A stretch of 64,000 nt of DNA, taken from assembly GCA_000727475.1 (NCBI GenBank), contig KL647291.1, forward strand, positions 320,457 to 384,456, in the 5' to 3' direction. Numbering within the stretch: position 1 is the first letter of the stretch; every line of letters begins with the position of its first letter. The translations under genes were made by a program, and so were the position numbers. This DNA is from Sarcocystis neurona. Its lineage: Eukaryota; Apicomplexa; Conoidasida; Eucoccidiorida; Sarcocystidae. The notes under the pieces are model-generated. The model was given only the letters and a program-made list of their open reading frames with translations, did no database searches and was not told the origin of the DNA. Positions 24,229-33,839 of the stretch are shown here, piece by piece.

Positions 24229-27200
24229 ACGTGGACGTACGGTGAGGGCTTTTCCTGAGTATCCGAACTTCATCAGGACAGAGTACTTCCATACTTCGCT
24301 AGCGATGCGCTCGGCCAGTTCCTTTGTGCACGCGGCTGCCCGGCCGCCGCCACTGCGTCTTCTCTCGATTTCGTGCAGAGGTGCGTTCCTGCAGTCTGAA
24401 ACATCTCCTCCTTCCTCCTGTCGCGGCCAAGCGTCTGTGTCTTCCCCGTGCTGTCCCCCCTTCTCTTGCCGATGCTGCTGTCGTTGCTGCTCCTGGTGGA
24501 GCACCGAGGCAAAGCGAGGGTGCGAGACTACAGGGCGTGGACCTGAGCCAGTAGTCAAAGAAGCTTCCTCCTCCTCCTGCATGTACTCCGCAAGCATTTC
24601 TCCTACGTCTATCAAGTTCCAGTATCGAAACGCATGCAGGACCACAGGCAGACGTGTCTTCAGGGCCTCTCCGATACTACTCGGCCATATTTGAAAGTAG
24701 CTACCCAGAGGCTGCAGATGGTGACGTGCCACGTCCTTTTGAAGCGCCTGCTGCACCTGCTCTTCCTCCTCCTCGTGCTGCCGCATCCGCAGCGATGCCC
24801 GCTGCTGCTGTTTCTGCTCGTGCCGCTGCTGCTGTTGTGGCGGCCACTGCTGCAGGACGTCCTGCTGCTGCTGCTTCTCTTCCGTCTCCTGCCCGGGCGG
24901 GTCCAACAGCTGCTGCTGTTGCTCGTCCTCTTTCTGTTCCTGCCTCGGTCGCTGAAGCAGCCTTCTCCCGTGGTGCTGTCCTTGCGCCAGAAAGGAAGGT
25001 GCTTCCTGTGCGTCTGTCTCCCCTGCAGGCACTTCAGCAGCACCCCCCTCTCCGCTGCTGCTGCTCCTGGAGTTGCTGTCGTCGGCGCAGACGGGTCTTC
25101 TCTGACTTTTCTCCTTCTCCCAAATCGGTGGTGGTGCAGGTCTGTCCACCGGTGTCGGTGCTGTCAACCTTCCTCCCCCTTCTGCTGCTCGTGCTGCTGC
25201 AGCTGCTGAAGCGGGCGAAGAGCGTCCTGGGGCTGCTGCTGTTGCTCCAGATCCCTGTGCCTGCTGCACTTGCTGCTGCTGTGCTCGTTGACGCTCCTCC
25301 AGCAGCTTGTTGTGCTTCTGCCGGAGCTGCGTCAGCGCGCGACAGAAGTTCCCCACATCGTCGTCGTCAAAAAAAGACGGCCGCTGCAGGAGTCTCCTTC
25401 CCACCAGGAAAAAAATCTGAAAGGCCGCCCTTCCGAGTCTGCTTAAAGCCTCGCAGCAGCTTACGATCGTCGCATCGGTGGCCTTGCTGCTGCTGGTGTT
25501 ACTCGCTTTCCTGCTGCCGCCGCTGCGGCTCTGTGTAGGAACCGAGCTGCCGCCACCTTCCTCACTGCTGCTGCTGCTGCGTCTCCACGTCTGACTCCTG
25601 CTACTGCTGCTGCTTGAAGCGTTGCTGCTTTCTCTGCCTTGCCACCCGCGGCTGTTCGTCCTTTTCTCGGTTCTGCTCCTGGTCCTCCTCGCGTAGAGTC
25701 CCGACGGTGCTGCTGCTGCTGCAGCAACGCCGACACCTGGGCGTTCGTAGAAAGCCAGCAAGCTGCAGAGCCATATCAGCTGCTGTTCAGACAGATACAC
25801 TTCTTCACGAGCTACAGCTTCCAGGACGACTGCAGCTGCGGCTGGTTGCTGCAGGTTCAATTGCCAGTACGCCTCCAGGAGAGGCAGCACTGCGTGCGAG
25901 GCGAGGTGTGAAAGCAAAGACCTACACCCCACTGTGTGCTGCTGCTGAGACGCTCTCCACAGATGTTGCTGCTGTTCCTCTTCGCTTTGCGTCTGTTGCT
26001 TCTGTCGGTCTTCTTGGTGCCGCAGCTCGCATGCAGGAGCTTGCGCAGCCGCCGTGGGCTGCTGTTGGTGGGGCTGCTGCTGCTCGTGCTGCTGCAGGTC
26101 TGTGCTGCAGTTCGTTGCTGTCAGCAGCAACCGCCTCAGTGTGGCCTTTGCTGCGGGCGTCAGGAGGAGACTTCGAAGCAGCCGCTGCTGCCGTCGAATA
26201 CGGTCGTGCTGCAGGTGCTGAGGAAGTTGCTGCTTCTCAAACGCCGCAGGAGGAGGAGCTACAGCAGCAAAACTCAAGAGCAGCGACAACGCCTGGCCAC
26301 TGCTACAGAAAGGGCCGAGCACAGCCGCTTGCTGGAGCAGGTGCCGCACGACTGCCGCGGCAAGACCTGTTTCTGCCGCGGCTGCTCGAGGAGAAGGAGC
26401 GGCTGCACCGGCAGGCGCAGCCGCAAACTCCGGAAGAAAAGGGATCACCTGCGCAGCGTACTTCACCAGGTGCTCGACCATCAGCGATCCTGCAGCAGCA
26501 GTCGCCGCAGCCGGTCTTCCGCTACGAGCAGCCGCCACAGTAGCAGCGTCACTAGGCGCAACAAGGCGAGGACCCGACGCAGCAGCAGCAGCATCGGTGG
26601 CAGCCAGAGTCGACGTGGCGCTAGTATTAAAGAAGGGGCTGGCCCCCACAGCAGCAGCGGCAACTGCATGCGGAGACAGTCGAGCTGCGTGGAAAAGTGA
26701 GACAAAGTTGGGAAGACGCAGAGGCACTCCGGCTGCTGCTCCTGTTGCTGCTGCAGTGGGGCTGCTGCTGTCTTCTCGTACGTGTCTCCCCCCCTCCTGC
26801 AGCATCCGCACCGGAGTTACCATAGTAAAAAACAAAGACTGTTTCCTCCTGCTGCCGCTGCTGCTGCCGCTGCTGCTGCTGGAAATTCGCTGTGGCAGCT
26901 GCACGGACTCGGCTGGGTCTGCTGCACGGGTTAGTGCTGCAGCAGCAGCAGCAGAGGCACCTGTCCCCAGAGCAGGAGCACCGAGAGCAGTAACAGGAGC
27001 AACAGAAGTCGCAGGAAGAGCAGCAGGCGACGAGGGAACTACGAGACGCAGCAACTGACTCTGCTGCAGTTCCTGGATACTGCGCACAAGTGAAGCATTG
27101 GCGAGCAACACGAGTCCACAGACGCTGTCTGCAGCAGGAGCTGCTGCGGCTGACACAGCAGCTGCTTGCTCCGCGTGTGTTGCTCCTGCTCGCTCTCCTC

Positions 27201-28872
27201 TTCTTCCTCCTGCTGCTGCTGTTGCTGCAGCACTTCGAGACGGGAACCTCTTCGCAGGCCACCGCTTCCACGGTGGCAGCGCGGCGACGTCGCAGCGCCA
27301 CCGCTGCTGCTGTAGCTGCTGCCCGGCTCGCTGCCAGTGCGGCGGCTGCTGTCCGCCTCGAGAGAAAGGCTGCTGCAGCACCTGCGCGACATGCCAGAGC
27401 TGCCTCGGGTGCTGTTCTTCGAGACAGAGACGCCGCTGCAGCAGCTGCTGCTGCTGCTGTCTACAAGCTGCCGACTTCTGTGTCGCCACGACGCCGAAGA
27501 CGGGGACTTTGAAAAGACGCTGCGGCAGCAGACGCAAAGCTCTGCGCGGGTGCCTGTGCTGCTGCTCTCTGTCGACAACAGGTTGCTGCTGCTGCTTTTC
27601 TTCAACAAGAAAACAAAGCCGCGACCGGTGCTGCTGCAGCTGCTGCAATAGGAGGAGTAGTCGTACTCGTTGCCGCTGTTGCTGGGGGCAGCTCCGGACG
27701 AGCCGCTGCTGCTGCAGCTGCTGCTGCCGTTGGTATCGAAGAAACGGCTGCTGTTGGCAGCAGCGAACGAAGTGCGGCTGCGGCTGCTGCAGGAGAGGAA
27801 CAAGAGGCACGTCCGCAAAGTTGCGCAGACGTAAAAACTGCGGTTTTTCGAAAGAAAGTCGACGCTGAAGGACAGGATTGAGCGGACAAACTTCACGGGG
27901 CTGCTGCTGCTTTGCAAACAGACGCTGCTGCGGCAACTGCTGCCACGGCCAACTCCCACCCTGCCGTTGAACAGACAATGCAGAGGACGGAAAAGCAGCA
28001 AACATTTGCTGCTGCTGCTGCTGCTCGCAGCCGACGACCAGAAGCAGCTCTGAGTTGGGCGTCTGCTGTGCCTCCTGCTGCTGCCTGTTTTTGTCCCGGG
28101 CCGGTGGCGGCTGCTGTTGGCGACGCTGTTGTCGGTTTGCAGACAGGTGCTGCTGCCCCGCCGTTGCTACCAATTGCTGCAGCCCTGTCTTTCTCTGCCG
28201 TTTCTCCTGCAGCAACATGTTCTTCTTCTTCTGTGGTTCTTGATTCCCCTGATGCCTCTGCTGGTCGTCGGTCTCTCTCACCAGCTGCGGCTGGTGCTGC
28301 GTCTCCCGCCTCATCGCTTCCTGCTGTTCGCCGGGGCGGGGCGTCTGTTCGTCCAACTGCAGCAGGCCTCCCCATCGCGTTCGACGGAACAAAGAAGTGG
28401 AACCGCTGCTGCTGTCGTTACTGTTGCTGTCGCTACTGCGGCTGTCGCTACTGCGGCTGTCGCTACTGCTGCTGCTGATGTCGCTACTATTGCTGCCGCT
28501 GTCACTCCTGGTGCTGCTACTGCTATCACGACTGCTGCTGCTGTCACTACTGCTACTGCTGTCGCTACTGCTGCTGCAGGTGCTGCAGCTGCTGCCTGCG
28601 CCGCTGCGACTGCTGCTGTCGGAAAGGTCTTTGCTGCCGCTGCTGCTGTTGCTTCTTCCTCTTCTGTTCTTGCTGCGTCTGTTGCGCACGAAGCAGGCAG
28701 CAGCGGAGGCTGGCTGCGACTGCCGCTGCAGGGCGGACCGCCAGCCTGTGCCCCAGCTGCTGCAGCTGCCAGCGAGAAGTTGCATGGCCACGTAGTACAG
28801 CAGCCAGCACGAGTGGAAGGAGACTTTTCCTCGACCGGCGTCCACAACCTCCTCCCCTGCGTCTCCCTTCAT
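24229..28872 (-). CDS. First coding exon of the large minus-strand gene: Gln/Ala/Ser-rich helical-repeat protein
   Basis: A single frame of 1548 codons runs from an ATG at 28872 to a donor CACGT|GTAGGA. The first 60 residues could hold an organellar or secretory leader (hydrophobic SCWLLYYVAMQLLAG near residue 25). Long Ser, Gln and Ala runs coded by CAG-type triplets occupy much of the exon. Ordinary helical segments stand between them: LLSHLASHAVLPLLEAYWQL, IVSCCEALSRLGRAAFQIFF, DVGNFCRALTQLRQKHNKL, RLPVVLHAFRYWNLIDVGEM and RIASEVWKYSVLMKFGYSG. These recall the repeated helices of apicomplexan RAP/FASTK-like proteins. The antiparallel plus strand carries frames of up to 309 codons of Leu/Cys/Ala, which I discard. 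Confidence 0.7.
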
Positions 28873-29089
28873 CTATCTGCCCGAGTCGCAGGCACAAGAC
28901 ATAACGGTGTGTTCACCTCCTGACATATCTACAATTAACTACGTGTACACATACACACATATATATGACGGCGTATACCCCTACTTCCATATACACACAC
29001 AACCACGTGTGTACCTATATATACATATATATATTCTCTCGCAGATAGGTGTGGGTGTGTAGATACGAAGAGAGAGGTAGACACGCGGA

Positions 29090-29540
29090 TAGAGAGCACG
29101 AAGGAGAGAGACAGAGAGGCGGAGAAGAAGCGACGAAAGAGAGACGGGGAGGACAGCAGGAGGAAGACGGAGGGATGGAGACACACGGAGAGACGCGGGG
29201 GACAGGGAGACGCAGGGAGGGAGACGGGGAGACGGAGAGGCAGAAACGGAGACGAGGACGCAGAGAGGGAGACGGGGAGACGGAGAGGCAGAGAGGGAGA
29301 CGGAGAGGCAGAAACGGAGACGGAGACGCAGAGAGGGAGACGGGGAGACGGAGAGGCAGAGAGGGAGACGGGGAGACGGAGAGGCAGGAAGGGAGACGGG
29401 GAGACGGAGAGGCAGAAACGGAGACGGAGAGGCAGGAAGGGAGATGGAGACGGGAGAAGGGGGGCAGACTGAAAGGGAGACGGGAGATTTAAAGGGAGAC
29501 GGGAGAGACATGACAGAAAAGGAGGAAGAGAGACACAAAG
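29090..29540. repeat. Purine-rich minisatellite (ggagacggggagacggagaggcag)
   Basis: About 450 bases are almost purely A and G with scattered C, made of gagacgg, ggcagagag and ggcagaaac blocks in imperfect tandem order. The G-rich strand is plus. All frames are open through composition alone. It separates the first exon of the large minus-strand gene from the plus-strand locus that follows, so it may be intergenic. Confidence 0.85.
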
Positions 29541-29567
29541 AGACAACGAGACAGAGAAGCAGCCAGG

Positions 29568-29665
29568 CATTTATGTTTTGGCTTCATGTTAAGGCTGGTC
29601 GTATACACCCGGCTGCAGCGCAACACCAACTGCTACAGCTGCGTGTCACTCCACAGACGTATGTA
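29568..29665 (+). CDS. Candidate exon, unlinked
   Basis: After an acceptor at AGAAGCAGCCAG the frame reads FMFWLHVKAGRIHPAAAQ and HQLLQLRVTPQ, ending at a GTATGT donor. It looks like folded protein, but I could not link it by phase to the exons at 30669 and beyond. Immediately downstream (29735-29815) stand three copies of a 23-24-base tggctgc(g/a)atggc unit. Confidence 0.35.
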
Positions 29666-29929
29666 GACATATACCTACTCGTGGATGGATGCTCCCCTCA
29701 CCTATTGCGATACCTCTACAAATATATATGTGTATGGCTGCGATGGCTACGTATATGTGGCTGCAATGGCCACACGTATGTGACTGCGATGGCTATATAT
29801 ATGTATATATATGTATAGGAAGAAACTGATCTACGGAGGACTGCCGCGATGTTAGTTATAAGTTGCTCTCGCGTGAAAAAGGGCGATTTTAAAGGATAGA
29901 AGAGCAGGAAGCCAAAAGCGATGGGTGCC

Positions 29930-30340
29930 TGTGCCTCCCCTTGACTTTGACGCGATGCACGTCTACGTTTTAATCCCCACACGTTCCCTGCAAATGTTTC
30001 CCTGTGACGGAGAGAAGCTCAGGAAAGAAATGGCCTCGTCCCCACACACAGACAGACGCTCTGTATACGTGCAGGCGAATATACGAATAGGCGACCTAGG
30101 CGCGCAGGCAGTAGACAGGACGCTGTCACGCGTAGAGAAGGCCGAGACTCGCCTTTGACTTCCCCGAACGTGGGAGCGGCAGAGAAACTCTTCGAGAAAT
30201 GGCGGTCGACGCTTCTCGTGTGTAAAGCGACCAAGTCTCTGGAGAGATACAAGCTGCAGCAGACGCACTCCTCAAGAAGGCAGCTAAACTCGAAGCTTGC
30301 GTACTTCTCTGCCGATGCCCGTACACATATTATCTAAACT
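29930..30340 (+). CDS. Candidate plus-strand exons upstream of the zinc-finger-like gene
   Basis: Two overlapping plus frames look protein-like. One ends VQANIRIGDLGAQAVDRTLSR before a GTAGAG donor near 30133. The other, from about 30171, reads AEKLFEKWRSTLLVCKATKS and then LERYKLQQ. The minus strand has an equally open frame (LYLSRDLVALHTRSVDRH), so strand is not certain. They lie in the right place to supply the N-terminal part of the gene that continues at 30669. Confidence 0.3.
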
Positions 30341-30394
30341 TCCGTAGGCGTATGGAGGGGCACTTCTACTTATACTCAGAGAGAGAGACGGATA

Positions 30395-30640
30395 GACAGA
30401 CACACATGTAAGGCCACACAGGTGTGCACTTATATATCTCTACACATATATATATGTATATGAGGAGAGAGAGACAAACTCAGAAAGATACACACACACA
30501 CACATGCACGGCCACATAGGTGTGCACTTGCATGCACAAACATATACCTATCCACACACATATATATGGATGTGTAAAGAGAGAGAGATATATAAGATCC
30601 CAGACAGATACACACGTACGGCCATATAGGTGTGCATTCA
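30395..30640. repeat. Three imperfect copies of a ~100-base unit
   Basis: The phrase ggcca(c/t)a(c/t)aggtgtgca(c/t)t occurs near 30413, 30509 and 30620. Each is preceded by a gacagacaca/gatacacac block and followed by a TATATA run and gagagagag. The copies are clearly related though of different length. They sit just upstream of the exon at 30669. Confidence 0.7.
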
Positions 30641-30668
30641 TGTGTATATAGTTTCCTACCTGTGGGAG

Positions 30669-30718
30669 GGTACATGTGAAAAAGTCGTCCAGATATGCCT
30701 TTCCACAGATATACTCAG
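30669..30718 (+). CDS. Exon of Cys-rich, NF-X1-like zinc-finger gene
   Basis: The 3' end is the consensus donor CTCAG|GTAAGT. In the phase that joins the next exon the frame reads GTCEKVVQICLSTDIL, with two Cys in the C-E-K-x(4)-C pattern common in NF-X1-type zinc fingers. The 5' end is less certain; GGGAG at 30668 is one choice. The minus strand shows a competing donor (CTGCCACAG side, GTAGGA) in the same place, so this call depends on the link to 31235. Confidence 0.4.
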
Positions 30719-30884
30719 GTAAGTGTCCAGCGGCGTGTCGACGTCTAATACATTCGGCTCTGAAATTTGTCCGCTGCACGTCGGCTACGACGAACAAAAC
30801 GGAACCCGGGGAATGGGCCGCTCTGTCACTGCCGCGTCGAAAGGAGCCGAACGCACACGCAAATACACATATGGATATATATAT

Positions 30885-31135
30885 GTTGCAGTAGTAAACG
30901 TTCATGCAGATAAACCGAACGTCGGTGCAAATACACATATACATATATATATATATATCAAAGGGTAGACAACGTCCAGATAGATGAACCGGAAGCAGAT
31001 GCAAATAGACACATATATATGTATATATATGCATATATATCAGTAGACAACGTCCATATGGATAAAACCGATGTAGCGGTAAATACACACATACTTATTG
31101 TAGAGGGTAGACAACGTGGATATAGATGAACCGGA
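30885..31135. repeat. Four-copy diverged intronic repeat, 65-78-base spacing
   Basis: Copies begin near 30889, 30963, 31041 and 31106. Each carries (g/a)gtag(a/t)(c/a)aacgt-(c/g)(a/c)-ata-gat-aa(a)ccg-a(c/a)gtag(c/g)-gcaaata and then a TATATA run. The unit is well separated from the simple repeats around it. It lies in the intron between the exons at 30669-30718 and 31235-31447. Confidence 0.75.
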
Positions 31136-31234
31136 CGTAGCTGCAACCACCTGTATAGGTGTGTATATTTGTCAGAGGATACAGAACGTCCACAGAAATG
31201 TCTCTGTGTGTTCTGTCTTCCCCTTTGTATTCAG

Positions 31235-31447
31235 CGGTGTGTGCAAAGCACCTTGTGGCCAAATACAACTGATGCTTCCACAAACTTGCGGACACGCGTT
31301 TCCAGGAAAATGCGATTATTTGCAGTTTATTCGACCTCCGCACGAGTACGTGCGACACATGCACTTTTTCTCCCGCGTCCGACGCCTCCTCCTGAGCCAC
31401 GCCCCCAGCAGCAGCGCTTTACTATCTACCTGCTTGTCCACCTACAG
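31235..31447 (+). CDS. Exon with NF-X1-like Cys-rich zinc-finger segment
   Basis: Both splice sites are strong: acceptor TTCTGTCTTCCCCTTTGTATTCAG and donor CTACAG|GTATGG. In the phase set by the previous exon it reads SGVCKAPCGQIQLMLPQTC, then GHAFPGKCDYLQF and EYVRHMHFFSRVRRLLL. The C-x-x-PC, then TCGH, then KC spacing is what NF-X1-type zinc fingers (as in ZNFX1 and NFX1) show, although the second His/Cys set is incomplete. Function in that family is RNA or nucleic-acid related, often beside a helicase, which is not seen here. The zinc-finger reading is inference. Confidence 0.5.
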
Positions 31448-31628
31448 GTATGGACACACACAAACACATAAATACCTATATATAAATATATATATAGTGT
31501 ACACACACAAATCTATGTATGTGTGTGTGTGTATCCGTCTTTTTATCCACATGTGACTATTGGTGTGTACACGTTGACAAACGCTGGGAGGTGTCCTGGC
31601 TGGAGATATACCTGTCCCTGCTGCTCAG

Positions 31629-31668
31629 CGCTATCCTCCTGGCTCTGGGGAACTGCAAGAAAGCCCTT
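31629..31668 (+). CDS. Small exon of the same plus-strand gene
   Basis: This 40-base exon follows the acceptor CTGTCCCTGCTGCTCAG and ends at CTT|GTGAGA. It enters in the phase left by the previous exon and leaves in phase 0. It reads AILLALGNCKKAL. The matching of phase on both sides is the main support. Confidence 0.5.
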
Positions 31669-31942
31669 GTGAGAGCGCGCCTTCATATGTAGAGACACAA
31701 AGAGAAGTACCTGCTTATGTGTGACTAGACACCGAAGAAAGTGGCCGGTATTCTGAAGCGGAGATGACAAGCAGAAAGATAAAAGGTAAATATATTACTG
31801 AAGTTTCCTCACGTTCTCTACCTCAACCCTCTCGTCTGTCTGTGTAGCTGAATCACGTTACGAGACGGCTTGTCTTCCTATATATATATATATATATATA
31901 TCGGTGACGGCCTTGACCGCGTGATCTCCTTCCTCTTTGTAG

Positions 31943-32031
31943 AGAAAAGTCGTGACTCGGGGGGAAATTTTCTTTGTCGTTGAAGTCCGTCACGTTAAAG
32001 CCGACAACTCTTTCTATGTCTCTCTTGCTTT
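31943..32031 (+). CDS. Exon of the same plus-strand gene, beta-rich
   Basis: The acceptor TGATCTCCTTCCTCTTTGTAG is excellent and the donor is GCTTT|GTAAGT. It enters in phase 0, as required, and reads RKVVTRGEIFFVVEVRHV and then KADNSFYVSLA. This looks like a beta-rich folded segment. The minus strand is also open but has poorer splice sites. Confidence 0.55.
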
Positions 32032-32329
32032 GTAAGTTCACTCGTACAATACCAGGAAAGATGTACACATATGCATACACTCAAATACAAAATATATATG
32101 TATACGAATATGTATCAATATATGTATATGTGTAAGCATCCCGTAAGTTCTCACAGACAGATACCCCTGTAAATTTGTGTGTCGCTGTACACATTTCGGT
32201 CAATGTGAATAATAAATGGGGACAGAGACTGGGAGAGGCGGAAGACTCCGATATCTGACCACGTGCCCATGTTGGTCTGAGAACTGCGTATTGCTGAAGT
32301 TGTCTCTGGATCTCCCTCTTAGACTGCAG

Positions 32330-32509
32330 AAGGGAATTTCAGCACTACAGGCAGGGACAACGCACCCACCTGCGCAGAAGAGACGTTTCCTGTGGCTTTT
32401 TTCACGGAGAGGAGACAAGATTTCTTAGTTTGTTGCCTTCGGAATTTCGAAACCTAGAGAACGACACATCTATGTGTGCAGCTGTGTGTGTGGTGTGGAG
32501 GTGCAGAAG
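32330..32509 (+). CDS. Exon of the same plus-strand gene
   Basis: After the acceptor TCTCCCTCTTAGACTGCAG the frame enters in the phase left by the 31943-32031 exon. It reads REFQHYRQGQRTHLRRRDV, then SCGFFHGEETRFLSLLPSE and RNLENDTSMC, up to an AGAAG|GTAGAC donor. Other frames through the same bases are shorter. A follow-on segment with KVDTARQIENFLTCFTE lies just past the donor and ends at GAC|GTAAAG, so alternative exon limits are possible. Confidence 0.45.
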
Positions 32510-32892
32510 GTAGACACTGCACGCCAGATCGAGAACTTCCTAACTTGCTTCACGGAGACGTAAAGATATGTATATATATACACACATACACACACACGTA
32601 GATCAGTGTATCTCTGCATTTTCCGTAGAGAGATATATCTATTCACACACCTGTCAGTGGATCTCTGCATTTCCTTAACCTTTTACGGCTGCTTATCCTA
32701 CCAACCTGCGTGTACCAGGAAGAGAAAGGGAAAAGGGGACGGGAAAACGCTGAAGACGAACCACACGGACGCCAATGTGTGTGTGTGTGTGTATGTGTGT
32801 GCGTGTATGCGAAGCTTCAAGAGAAATGGATGGGGAAGGAAGAGGTCCCACATTCCTGAGGAGACACACGCTAGAAATCGTCCCTCCGCCTT

Positions 32893-33220
32893 ACGCAGTT
32901 ACTAACACGGAAGAAGTTCGAAACCGGCGACGGAAAACGTCCTTTCGTTGAGGCTGGTGGTCAGAATATTGAAAGACAAGCCACGAGAAACAAGACACTC
33001 TCACAACGGCGAGGACAAGCCACCACCATTACTGTGAACGGTGACGATGAGTACAAGGTTAACCATTTAACGGGAACGAAGGCAGTAGTGGTCGAAAACG
33101 AGGACGCTACGAGTGACCCTGTCGGGTTGCGGGTGAAATTAGTAGGGGCAAGAAGTGTAGTAAGGAACCTGCGACGTCTGACACAATCCCTACGTGTGCA
33201 GACAGCGAAAAAACGGTGAC
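32893..33220 (+). CDS. Probable terminal exon, basic C-terminus
   Basis: The acceptor CGTCCCTCCGCCTTACGCAG is pyrimidine-rich. The frame then runs 108 codons to a TGA: LLTRKKFETGDGKRPFVEA, a Gln/Arg-rich piece, TITVNGDDEYKVNHLTGTKA, and an Arg/Lys-rich end (VQTAKKR). It enters in phase 0, which does not match the phase left by the exon at 32330-32509. So a small exon is missing between them, or this belongs to a separate gene. Confidence 0.45.
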
Positions 33221-33499
33221 GGATCACGAGACAAATGTGAAAAACTTATATTAATCGCAACACTACTACAACACCGTGTAATGTGACATGGCGCATGCAT
33301 GGGAAACAGGGAGGCGTGCATGCGAAGAAACACCCAGTCGCTGCAGGGGGCGCGTCCGAACCCGCCCGCTGCGACTGTGTCGCCGAAAGAGACGTACAGC
33401 AGTCAGAAGTTCTTCTCTCCTTATACATTCTTGTCTTTGATTCCATGTTTCGAATTGATGTATACATGACTATGTCTTATAACTACTAATATTTACACG

Positions 33500-33830
33500 T
33501 CAGGTGAATACATGCAAAAACGTGTCTATGTATATGTGTGCGTGTATGTATGTGCGTATGTACGCGTACGTAGGTATGTACGTATGTATGCGTACGTAGG
33601 TATGTACGTATGTTATGTATGTACGTATGTATGTATGTATGTTACGTATGTGTGTATCCATGTATGCATGTATGTTATGTATGTGTGTATGTATGTATGT
33701 ATGTATGCATTCTTGTAGGTATGCGTGTACATGTATATATATATATATATATAAGTATGTCTTACATGCATATACGTATGTACGTGTATGTGTGTGTATG
33801 TATATATATATACATATAAAGTATGTAGTA
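33500..33830. repeat. (TATG/GTAC)n microsatellite
   Basis: About 330 bases of atgtatgtacgtatgt, ending in TATATA runs. It marks the last substantial simple repeat before the repeat-poor segment begins. Confidence 0.85.
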
Positions 33831-33839
33831 CAGCTACTT

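Larger units (their letters stand above)
767..28872 (-). other. Locus of a very large multi-exon gene (or 2-3 genes): helical-repeat, RAP-like protein
   Basis: Many minus-strand exons with good GT-AG sites lie in series from an ATG at 28872 to a stop at 769-767. No start, stop or change of style forces a break between them. The exons combine alpha-helical, Leu/Ala-rich segments with long Gln, Ala and Ser runs. The introns are kilobases of TATATA/TGTATA microsatellite. Short helices with a W-x3-LG-like spacing, and a final exon with FGW followed by LLPL, resemble apicomplexan RAP/octotricopeptide-like organellar RNA-binding proteins. That family call is inference, as is treating the exons as one gene. 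Only some junctions are checked for phase (exon 1 to 24036-23998 to 23901-23866). Confidence 0.4.

Noticed and set aside
25614..26543. 309-codon plus-strand frame inside the first exon of the giant gene
   Set aside because: It follows from the stop-free CTG side of CAG tracts; the minus frame is open for 1548 codons with coherent helices.
28935..29570. 211-codon minus-strand Pro/Ser/Leu frame
   Set aside because: It is the complement of the purine-rich minisatellite; all three frames are open, so openness carries no information.
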